Shown here: in pieces, positions 20,564 through 25,867 of the stretch
Position numbering within the stretch: the first letter of the stretch is position 1
Layout: every line of letters starts with the position of its first letter
IMG/VR virus record: IMGVR_UViG_3300046458_000085
Location: 1 to 29,928 of that record
Source: a virus
Length of the DNA stretch: 29,928 nucleotides
Reading direction: 5' to 3' (one strand)
Program-made: the position numbers and the translations under genes
Notes under the pieces: model-generated
What the model was told of the DNA's origin: nothing
Database searches by the model: none
The model's input: the letters and a program-made list of their open reading frames with translations, nothing else

Positions 20564-20785
20564 TCACTCGTTCGCGGTCAACGGCACTAGGTCACGCTCT
20601 AGCCCTTGGGCCATTTCTTCAGCTTCGCGCAGAAAACACTCGATGCTGTATTGCGCGGCCTTGGCGAACGTCATGGTGCCGTCTTGCAAATGATCCAGGC
20701 CCAGCGGATCGGTGCCCGTTCGGTCTTGAAATGCCTTGAACCAGGCACGCTGCTTGGCGGTGATGGTCACGGTCGTGGTCGGCAT
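20564..20785 (-). CDS. Unknown protein, 73 residues
   Basis: It starts MPTTTVTITAKQRAWFKAFQDRTG after the AAAGGAAYCCCC initiation region that it shares with the next three genes upstream. The first strand TTTVTITAKQ and two helices (QRAWFKAFQD, MTFAKAAQYSIECFLREAEEMAQGL) suggest a small DNA- or protein-binding domain, perhaps ribbon-helix-helix-like, but no signature is firm. It is the last gene before the terminator. Confidence 0.55.
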   Translation of the reverse strand: MPTTTVTITAKQRAWFKAFQDRTGTDPLGLDHLQDGTMTFAKAAQYSIECFLREAEEMAQGLERDLVPLTANE

Positions 20786-20799
20786 GGCGGGGGTTCCTT

Positions 20800-21072
20800 T
20801 CAGGGGGATTCGTTACGGGTCACGGACGGCTCCGGCGCGCCGCACTTGACGCAATAGCTGCCCGGGGTGAATTCGTTGTAGTCGTGCGGGCACGCGGCGC
20901 GCGCCTGCTGCTCGGTTAGCACCTGCTTGCGCAGCGCGCGCACCTGATCGAGCAAGGCAAAGATCGGCGCGTCCGGATCCGCCTCGCACGCCGCCGAAGC
21001 GTCCAGCCGGGGGATCAGGTCATTCATCTGGCCGAGGGTCAGGGCCAGCGGGTAACGCGGTTCGGTCGGCAT
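20800..21072 (-). CDS. Unknown protein with zinc-like motif, 90 residues
   Basis: It starts MPTEPRYPLALTLGQMNDLIPRLD. A helical middle (DAPIFALLDQVRALRKQVLTEQQAR) is followed by CPHDYNEFTPGSYCVKCG, where Cys, His, Cys and Cys could hold zinc. It ends SVTRNESP, the VTRN being encoded by a dispersed palindrome (20812-20823). The four genes 20564-21638 share start regions, but their proteins do not look alike. Confidence 0.58.
   Translation of the reverse strand: MPTEPRYPLALTLGQMNDLIPRLDASAACEADPDAPIFALLDQVRALRKQVLTEQQARAACPHDYNEFTPGSYCVKCGAPEPSVTRNESP
20812..20823. repeat. GTTACGGGTCAC, mixed-half palindrome
   Basis: It joins the two half-site types of the family (GTTAC and GTCAC), within the 3' end of the 90-residue gene. 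Confidence 0.6.
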
Positions 21073-21087
21073 GGTGGGGATTCCTTT

Positions 21088-21369
21088 CTATTCAGGTTCG
21101 TAAGAGGTCGTGACTTCAACACCGGGATGGCCCGCGCCCAGCTCGCCGGGCTCCCAATGGATCAGCTCGCCCTCTAGGCCGCGCTCACCGATCCAGCCAC
21201 TCAACAAATAATCAGAGTCGAAGCTGTCAGGTTCCGGCTCCGGTGGACACGCCCAGTTCGCCGCCTCCAGCCGGCAGCGCGCTTGCTCCAATGTTTCGCC
21301 CGGACGCGCACCGTCGCGCACCTGATCGTCGGTCAGCGGCGGCAGCTTGCCGGGTTGCAATATCGGCAT
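21088..21369 (-). CDS. Unknown acidic protein, 93 residues
   Basis: It starts MPILQPGKLPPLTDDQVRDGARPGETLEQARCRLEAANWACPP in outline. The C-terminal half is acidic and rich in Glu, Asp and Gly (DSFDSDYLLSGWIGERGLEGELIHWEPGELG). Such small acidic proteins are common among phage inhibitors of host enzymes, but there is no specific evidence here. The initiation region GGAATCCCCGCCATG is the shared type. Confidence 0.55.
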   Translation of the reverse strand: MPILQPGKLPPLTDDQVRDGARPGETLEQARCRLEAANWACPPEPEPDSFDSDYLLSGWIGERGLEGELIHWEPGELGAGHPGVEVTTSYEPE

Positions 21370-21383
21370 GGCGGGGATTCCTT

Positions 21384-21638
21384 TCAGTTCGGTTCGTTAC
21401 GGGTAACGGAAAAATACGCCAGCGGCCGCTCAAACAGTGCGGCCAGTGCCTCGACGTTGACCGCGCTCGGTCGGGCCTTGTCGTCTTCCCACAGCGCCAA
21501 ACGCGCCGAGGTCACGCCGATCCGCTCGGCCACGTCGGCACGCGTCCAGTTCGGCGCGGTGCGGCATGCGCGCAGACGCTCGCCCAGGGACGGCACGGAC
21601 TGGCCGCAGGTCGCGCAGGCGGGGGTTTGTTCGGTCAT
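21384..21638 (-). CDS. XRE-type small regulator with Cys pair
   Basis: The start MTEQTPACATCGQSVP is fixed by GGAATCCCCGCC before the ATG. After a CxxC at the N-terminus comes a helix-turn-helix: GERLRACRTAPNWTRADVAERIGVTSARLALWEDDKARPSAVNVEALAALFERPL is clearly of the Cro/CI type (helices, recognition helix SARLALWEDDK). The gene ends YFSVTRNEPN, the VTRN encoded by a perfect palindrome. It could be the protein that binds the dispersed palindromes or its own operon, a guess that can be tested. The total length of 84 residues is normal for small phage regulators. Confidence 0.75.
   Translation of the reverse strand: MTEQTPACATCGQSVPSLGERLRACRTAPNWTRADVAERIGVTSARLALWEDDKARPSAVNVEALAALFERPLAYFSVTRNEPN
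21396..21407. repeat. GTTACGGGTAAC palindrome
   Basis: At the 3' end of the XRE-type gene, encoding VTRN, just before the shared initiation region of the next gene. Confidence 0.7.
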
Positions 21639-21669
21639 GGCGGGGATTCCTTGGCTTGTATTACGCACA

Positions 21670-22035
21670 TTAAACGGGGTTTCCATGGCTGCGCACACTG
21701 TGCGTCACCACACCCCACACTGAAAATTCGTCGCCTTCCATGATGTAGCGCGGCGGGTACTGCGGGTTTTCCGAGCGCAGCAGCGGCTGCGCCTCGCGAA
21801 AGTCCAGACGCTTGCACATCGGCTCGCCGTTGATCACGGCAATGATGATGTCGCCACGCACCGGCTCCCGCGCCTTGCTCACCACCAGCAGGTCACCGCT
21901 GTGAATGCCCGCGCCCTGCATGCTGTCGCCCTCGACGCGCACCAGATACGTCGCCGCATCGCGAATATTGAGCAGCTCATCGAGCGACAACACCGGGCAA
22001 TCACCCAGCATGGCAAACGGATCAAACGACGGCAT
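21670..22035 (-). CDS. UmuD'-like protein (P1 HumD type)
   Basis: A 121-residue S24-family protein closely resembling UmuD. The Ser nucleophile is at residue 38 (VEGDSMQG) and the Lys at residue 75 (MCKRLDF), spaced 37 as in UmuD (60 and 97). The N-terminal arm of about 22 residues before the normal cleavage site is missing, so the protein starts in the already processed form. An in-frame stop lies seven codons upstream (22057-22059), so there is no longer version. P1 encodes such a protein, HumD, which works without RecA-mediated cleavage. No UmuC lies in the window, so it would act with the host's translesion polymerase V subunit. The Shine-Dalgarno is GAGGG. Confidence 0.82.
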   Translation of the reverse strand: MPSFDPFAMLGDCPVLSLDELLNIRDAATYLVRVEGDSMQGAGIHSGDLLVVSKAREPVRGDIIIAVINGEPMCKRLDFREAQPLLRSENPQYPPRYIMEGDEFSVWGVVTHSVRSHGNPV

Positions 22036-22055
22036 GCCGGCCGCCCTCTTCGCGC

Positions 22056-22067
22056 GTTACGCGTAAC
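22056..22067. repeat. GTTACGCGTAAC palindrome
   Basis: Between hicB and the UmuD'-like gene; the TAA inside it is the in-frame stop that blocks a longer UmuD reading. Confidence 0.7.
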
Positions 22068-22074
22068 GACCGCC

Positions 22075-22497
22075 TCACGCCGCCTCCAACACCAGCGACA
22101 GGCGCCGCCCGAGCAAACCCAGCGCGCGCTCGACCTGCTCGATTTTCGAGGTATGCAGAAAATCCACCAGGCGGTCGACCATCTGCCGCGACACGCCCAT
22201 ACGTCGGGCCAGCTCGGCGCGGCCGACGCCTTCGTCACACATGGCGTTCCACAGCATGATCTTGGCCACGGTCAGCGCCGGCAAATGCAGCACCAACGTC
22301 GGATCGCTGGCCGGCGACGCGGCCGGGATCGGGCGGCGCTGCTCGACGTACAACGACAGCGCCGACTCCAGGCCATCAAGGGCTTCGGCAAACGCCTCGC
22401 TCAGGGTATCGCCGGACGCATTCATTTCCGGGATATCCGGGCACGACAACCACACGCCGGTCGGTTCGGTATGCAGCTCAAGCGGGTACTGGTACAT
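22075..22497 (-). CDS. hicB: HicB antitoxin
   Basis: A 140-residue antitoxin. The N-terminal partial RNase-H-like fold has YPLELHTEPTGVWLSCPDIPEMNASGDTLSEAFAEALDGLESALSLYVEQRRPIP in outline (residues 4-58), the usual HicB pattern with a Trp and the CPDIPE segment. The C-terminal helix-turn-helix has GVGRAELARRMGVSRQMVDRLVDF. It would bind and silence HicA and repress the hicAB promoter at the paired palindromes. The ATG lies 31 bases after the hicA stop. Such pairs stabilise plasmids and also influence phage defence. Confidence 0.9.
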   Translation of the reverse strand: MYQYPLELHTEPTGVWLSCPDIPEMNASGDTLSEAFAEALDGLESALSLYVEQRRPIPAASPASDPTLVLHLPALTVAKIMLWNAMCDEGVGRAELARRMGVSRQMVDRLVDFLHTSKIEQVERALGLLGRRLSLVLEAA

Positions 22498-22528
22498 AGG
22501 GGTCACCTCTTGGTGGTACAGCGTGGCC

Positions 22529-22711
22529 TCAATCCTTGAGGCCCAGCTGTTTGATGATGGTCTTGCGAAGCCCTTCGTGCATTTCCTTGCTGCCGTGATC
22601 CGCAAAGATGGTGGACTTGCCATTCAAGTAGACCTTGAAGTGACTGCCCTTGGCGCTTTTGAACTCAACGCCTTGGGCCACCAACCACCGCCGAAACTCG
22701 CTGCACTTCAT
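22529..22711 (-). CDS. hicA: HicA toxin (mRNA interferase)
   Basis: A 60-residue toxin with the double-stranded RNA-binding-like fold. It has MKCSEFRRWLVAQGVEFKSAKGSHFKVYLNG, where His24 in GSHFKV is the catalytic position in the family, then the basic C-terminal helix (LRKTIIKQLGLKD). It would cleave mRNA when HicB is lost. An AAGGA Shine-Dalgarno lies about ten bases upstream. The pair lies in the accessory region of this phage-plasmid and probably works in post-segregational killing. Confidence 0.92.
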   Translation of the reverse strand: MKCSEFRRWLVAQGVEFKSAKGSHFKVYLNGKSTIFADHGSKEMHEGLRKTIIKQLGLKD

Positions 22712-22743
22712 ATTTGAAAGTCCTTGTTCGTTTCGGTAAAGCC

Positions 22744-22785
22744 ATTATGCAGCACTTGTGCTGCACTTGCAACACTTATGCTGCA
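22744..22785 (-). promoter_or_regulatory. hicAB promoter with tandem operators
   Basis: On the minus strand TTGCAA (22767-22772), 17 bases and CATAAT (22744-22749) form a strong promoter. Two 18-bp palindromes overlap it: TGCAGCACTTGTGCTGCA (22748-22765) and a near copy, TGCAACACTTATGCTGCA (22768-22785). These are the natural sites for HicB dimers. Confidence 0.75.
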
Positions 22786-22789
22786 ACGA

Positions 22790-23866
22790 TTATTCGCCGT
22801 CTTGCGGCCGGTAATCGGTCGAAAGCCCGGCGTTACGCAAACGCTGCTCCCACAACTGGATCGCGCCGTGCGCCTTGTTGCGCTCGCCTTCCAGCACCCT
22901 GCATTCGCGCTGCAGCGCGTACAGCTCAGCACTTAGGCCGGTGTGCTCGCTCTCCATTCGCTGCACCACATCACGCAGGCGCTCAAGCTCGACATTCAGT
23001 CGGGCCAACGTGACCTGCGGCACCACCACGCCCGTTTGATGTTCCTGATCCAGGACGCGCCTCTGCTCACGCCACTGATAGATCAACTGGCGCTCCTCCT
23101 CATCCAGAAGCATCGCCTTGATGCCCTGCTCTTCCTTGAGTTTGCGCTGCCGCTCGCGAAACGCCCGCTGCCGATCGGTGTTACTCATCGGCGCCTTGGC
23201 CTCAGGATCTTTTGGGGCATCACCGAACATGGCCAACTGACCATCGGCGCGCACGCCGGCCAGCGCATCGGCCAGCCATGGCCAGACCTTGCGGGCCTTC
23301 GGCGCGGCGTGTTCGGGCTTGATCGCTCGCGCCTTGCCTTCGCCGGCCAGCGACTCCAGCACCTCGGCGCGCACAGCCTGATCCACAGTGCGCCCAAGAT
23401 GCGCCGGCGGACGCATGTAGTGATGACGAAAGCCGGTTTCGCTGACAAAAGGCTTATCAAAGTCCACCGCCCACAGCTCGGCGCCGCAATGGCTCTCCAG
23501 ACCGTTCAAGCACATCTTGACCACGATGCGCATGCCGTCGACATCCAGCAGGAACTCGCCAGCCTGCCCCCATTCCGGGATCTGCCCCGGCCGCGCGGCC
23601 AACTTGGCTTCCAAGGCGTTCTGGATACCTGCACAACCGAAGTGGGTGCCACCGTTGAGTTTGATCACACAGGCGCGATAGACCAGATCGGCGTCATCCA
23701 GCGCCTGCACGTCACCGGCCAGCAGCGCGTCATGGTAGAGCTGCCGCACACGAAAGGCGCGCACTTCCAGCTCGGCCGGATCATCTGGCAAGGCGGCAAC
23801 CGCCGCGATAAATTCGGGACGCTCTTCAAGGGGGACGTACTGGATCGACTTTGTTTTGCGGGCCAT
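22790..23866 (-). CDS. Unknown large protein with coiled coil, 358 residues
   Basis: It starts MARKTKSIQYVPLEERPEF after AAGGAG. Residues 1-150 look globular (AAVAALPDDPAELEVRAF, KLNGGTHFGCAGIQNALEAKL, GEFLLDVDGMRIVVKMCLNG), with a conserved-looking AVDFDKPFVSETGFRHHY. Residues 230-358 are highly charged and heptad-like (TDRQRAFRERQRKLKEEQG, ERLRDVVQRMESEHTGLSAELYALQRECRVLE), predicting a coiled coil. Similar proteins occur in Pseudomonas plasmids and integrative elements as I remember them, without a known function. The coiled coil recalls KfrA-type plasmid proteins, but a KfrA N-terminal DNA-binding domain is not evident. It ends 30 bp before hicA's start region. Confidence 0.6.
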   Translation of the reverse strand: MARKTKSIQYVPLEERPEFIAAVAALPDDPAELEVRAFRVRQLYHDALLAGDVQALDDADLVYRACVIKLNGGTHFGCAGIQNALEAKLAARPGQIPEWGQAGEFLLDVDGMRIVVKMCLNGLESHCGAELWAVDFDKPFVSETGFRHHYMRPPAHLGRTVDQAVRAEVLESLAGEGKARAIKPEHAAPKARKVWPWLADALAGVRADGQLAMFGDAPKDPEAKAPMSNTDRQRAFRERQRKLKEEQGIKAMLLDEEERQLIYQWREQRRVLDQEHQTGVVVPQVTLARLNVELERLRDVVQRMESEHTGLSAELYALQRECRVLEGERNKAHGAIQLWEQRLRNAGLSTDYRPQDGE

Positions 23867-23913
23867 CGCGGGCACTCCTTAGCAGGCCCCGGCGCTCGCC
23901 GGGGCGGGCTTCC

Positions 23914-24240
23914 TTAAAGGTGGGTATCGAGGCCGGTAAGGCGAGTGAAGGCGCGCTGCAGATCCTCGCAATAAACTCCGTCCTCCCGGGCCTTTTCCTT
24001 GAAGTCGAGGCGCGCCCAGCGGCCGGCGATCACGTCGTAGGTGTCCATGGCATTCAGCTCAACGCGGATCATGTTCACGCCGCCCCGGGCGAAGTGCGCC
24101 GGCAGCTTGAATTGCAGACCTCGGGAGGTAGCCGTCAGCTCACGGGCGCCGGTCATCACCATGAAACGGCGGGCGCCGAGCTGTTCAAGAATGGTCGCGG
24201 CGACTTGCTGGGCATTTGTCAGGGGGCTAGCTTGTGTCAT
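23914..24240 (-). CDS. Conserved plasmid/phage protein, 108 residues
   Basis: It starts MTQASPLTNAQQVAATILEQLGARRFMVMTGARELTA in outline. The strand-loop-strand part RRFMVMTGARELTATSRGLQFKLP and the later GVNMIRVELNAMDTYDVIAGRWA are those of a small protein often seen in phages and plasmids, whose function is unknown. It ends with YCEDLQRAFTRLTGLDTHL. Its Shine-Dalgarno GGAG is the right arm of a leader hairpin (24244-24292), and an octamer array lies just upstream of that. This predicts two layers of control, by the ribbon-helix-helix protein and by RNA folding. Confidence 0.65.
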   Translation of the reverse strand: MTQASPLTNAQQVAATILEQLGARRFMVMTGARELTATSRGLQFKLPAHFARGGVNMIRVELNAMDTYDVIAGRWARLDFKEKAREDGVYCEDLQRAFTRLTGLDTHL

Positions 24241-24243
24241 CGG

Positions 24244-24292
24244 GTCTGCTCCGGTGGGCGGCCTTGGCGTAATACCCGGCCTTGGAGCAGAC
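24244..24292 (-). promoter_or_regulatory. Leader hairpin hiding the ribosome binding site (copy 1)
   Basis: In the mRNA, GTCTGCTCC (24292-24284) can pair perfectly with GGAGCAGAC (24252-24244). The second arm includes the GGAG Shine-Dalgarno of the gene starting at 24240. The 31-base loop contains two AAGGCC elements that could form an inner GGCC stem. A closely related loop with a different but still pairing stem lies at 25123-25174. Confidence 0.65.
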
Positions 24293-24302
24293 TTTAAAAT
24301 CA

Positions 24303-24342
24303 TTTCGTTAATTCGTCAATTCGTTATTTCGTTAATTCGTTA
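24303..24342 (-). repeat. Octamer array of five units
   Basis: TTTCGTTA, ATTCGTCA, ATTCGTTA, TTTCGTTA, ATTCGTTA in perfect tandem (plus-strand reading). It overlaps the stop of the gene at 24324 and encodes its last residues NELTK, and it lies just upstream of the leader of the gene at 24240. Confidence 0.85.
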
Positions 24343-24737
24343 TCAACCTTTGGCGCCTCGGCCAGCCCGGCGTAGATGCTCAGTAGACGCCACACCGCAT
24401 AGGGAGGTTCACCGTCACCGCCAATCCATCGCCGCACCTTTGGCTGCGACACACCGACCAGCATGCCGGCCTGACCCGCCGTCAGCCTCGCGACCCGTAG
24501 TAGCTCGCGAAACTCGTCACTGGTAGGCGGCGACCAACCCGGCGCGTAGGCATCAAACAACCCGGGACGATTCAACGCCAGTTCCTGTCGCACCTGGGCG
24601 GCGGTCATCGAGCGCGGAGGGTCGCCCGGGATTTCCAATTGTTCAGCGTCCAAGCGAAGCGCGGCGCGCATCGCTTCCCACAAATCAGGCGCCTCAAATT
24701 CTTCGCGTGACCCGTCACGCCGCAACAAAGCAAACAT
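24324..24737 (-). CDS. Helix-turn-helix regulator, 137 residues
   Basis: It starts MFALLRRDGSREEFEAPDLWEAMRAALRLDA in outline. The C-terminal third has a helix-turn-helix of XRE type: TSDEFRELLRVARLTAGQAGMLVGVSQPKVRRWIGG, with the Q-A-G-x-L-V-G-V-S-x-x-x-V-x-x-W pattern. TTGGAGG lies seven bases before the ATG. The gene ends NELTK, encoded by the octamer array. It could control copy number or nearby genes; it lies between two genes that share leaders and arrays. Confidence 0.7.
   Translation of the reverse strand: MFALLRRDGSREEFEAPDLWEAMRAALRLDAEQLEIPGDPPRSMTAAQVRQELALNRPGLFDAYAPGWSPPTSDEFRELLRVARLTAGQAGMLVGVSQPKVRRWIGGDGEPPYAVWRLLSIYAGLAEAPKVDNELTK
24707..24718. repeat. GTGACCCGTCAC palindrome
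   Basis: Inside the first codons of the 137-residue regulator gene. Confidence 0.6.
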
Positions 24738-24759
24738 CCCTCAGCCTCCAATGCTAAAC

Positions 24760-24778
24760 CGCCGGCAGTGCCGGCGGT
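24760..24778 (-). terminator. Hairpin before the 137-residue regulator
   Basis: CCGCCGGCA and TGCCGGCGG flank a one-base centre, followed by TTTAGC on the minus strand. With a short T-run it is a weak terminator or attenuator between the array at 24779 and the Shine-Dalgarno. Confidence 0.45.
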
Positions 24779-24810
24779 TGTCGTTATTTCGTTATTTCGT
24801 TAAATCGTTA
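24779..24810 (-). repeat. Octamer array of four units
   Basis: TGTCGTTA, TTTCGTTA, TTTCGTTA, AATCGTTA in tandem (plus-strand reading). It overlaps the stop of the gene at 24792, encoding its last residues NDLTK, and lies upstream of the regulator starting at 24737. Confidence 0.82.
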
Positions 24811-25121
24811 TTTGCTAATCGGTCGGGGCAATAGCGCACCTTGACCGACACACCGTCATGCCAGCACGTCCAACCGGACGGCGAGGCCAGCAGCCCCACG
24901 CGGCCATAATCCTCGCACAGATAATAGCCTTGAGCCTCCAACCAAATGCCAATCCCCACCAACTGCACACGGTCGACCTCGGTTTGCTTGCGAAATTCAG
25001 GCACGGCCAGCATCAGGCAATCGCGTTGCGTTCCTCCGGCAATACGAACATTGAGCTGGATAGCGTAACGCTCAAAAAACGCCGCTTTCAAAGCGGCCAC
25101 ATGCGGTGCTTGTTTGGTCAT
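24792..25121 (-). CDS. Unknown protein, 109 residues
   Basis: It starts MTKQAPHVAALKAAFFERYAIQLNVRI. A compact alpha/beta sequence follows (RDCLMLAVPEFRKQTEVDRVQLVGIGIWLEAQGYYLCEDYG), ending with WTCWHDGVSVKVRYCPDRLANNDLTK in outline. There is no known family. Its start follows a leader hairpin (25123-25174) and an octamer array (25184-25215), the same order as for the gene starting at 24240. Its product may act in replication or partition, since it is the gene nearest to the origin side of repA. Confidence 0.6.
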   Translation of the reverse strand: MTKQAPHVAALKAAFFERYAIQLNVRIAGGTQRDCLMLAVPEFRKQTEVDRVQLVGIGIWLEAQGYYLCEDYGRVGLLASPSGWTCWHDGVSVKVRYCPDRLANNDLTK

Positions 25122-25122
25122 C

Positions 25123-25174
25123 GGTTGAACCCCGGAGTGCGGCCTTGACGTAATGCCCGGCCTTGGGGCGAACC
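25123..25174 (-). promoter_or_regulatory. Leader hairpin hiding the ribosome binding site (copy 2)
   Basis: In the mRNA, GGTTCGCCCC (25174-25165) pairs with GGGGTTCAACC (25133-25123) with a small internal loop. The GGGG of the second arm is the ribosome binding site of the gene starting at 25121. The loop is 31 bases as in copy 1 and identical at about 27 positions, while the stem bases differ and still pair. Confidence 0.62.
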
Positions 25175-25183
25175 TTATTCCCG

Positions 25184-25215
25184 CTTCGTTATTTCGTCAA
25201 TTCGTTATTTCGTTA
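25184..25215 (-). repeat. Octamer array of four units
   Basis: CTTCGTTA, TTTCGTCA, ATTCGTTA, TTTCGTTA in tandem (plus-strand reading). With the leader next to it, this is a second copy of the array-leader unit at 24244-24342. Confidence 0.85.
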
Positions 25216-25867
25216 TCTTTTATTTGGACGCGCGGATCTGCGCAGCACGGGAGGGCGGCCGCAGCGATCGCACGCACGCGACCACTCGCGCAGGGCGGTG
25301 ATGGCATGGATCGTTTGAGCAATCGCCCCAGACAAGCGCTGCCGAGCCAGCAGGCCGACAAAGAACGTAAGCACACCCCCCTCACTGTCGACTGGAGCGC
25401 TTGCGCGACCGACTGGCCGAAGGCGGCGCGTGAAGAAGCGAAGGGCCGCCACGCGGTACGGCGTCGGGCTCGGTCCAGGTGCGGCTCACAGCGACTGGAA
25501 GGCGCCTCGCTGACGGAACGGCGGCATCACTGACGCCGAGCTGTTCCTTGCCCCGCGCCTAGAGGCGCGAAGTGGGCAGGCATATTTATTTCGTCAGACC
25601 GTCATGCACCGTTGGCATGGTTTATGAGCTTTAAAGGCTCTTTCTTTATGCCTTGCGGTACCACTACACAGGAAAACTTGCAGCTTTTAAAAAACAAGGC
25701 TCATTGCTCGGCCGGCGCCGGCAACTTTTTTGCGCTGCGCGGACGGATCAAGGGTCAAGATCGAGAGAAGCGGGGGAGATTTGCAGGCCCTGTGCCGCCG
25801 CTGGGGGCGTTTACAGGTTGCGGACGAACGAAAGCACCGCCTGACGCGGTGCTGGTTGTGGCGGGGG
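25216..25867. other. Gene-free stretch downstream of repA, candidate oriV
   Basis: I see no convincing gene in these 650 bases. A hairpin (AGCACCGC/GCGGTGCT, about 25832-25852) follows the repA stop. An AT-rich part spans roughly 25580-25700. A perfect stem CGCGCCT/AGGCGCG lies near 25554-25569. In IncFII-type plasmids the origin lies downstream of repA after a CIS segment, which fits here. I found no perfect DnaA box (TTATNCACA), so the origin call is by position. Confidence 0.45.

Noticed and set aside
24303-25215. The tandem octamers as a CRISPR-like array
   Set aside because: Units are eight bases with no spacers; they fit iterons or operators.
25153-25533. 126-codon plus-strand frame crossing the octamer array
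   Set aside because: It would translate the leader and array; no Shine-Dalgarno and no recognisable protein.
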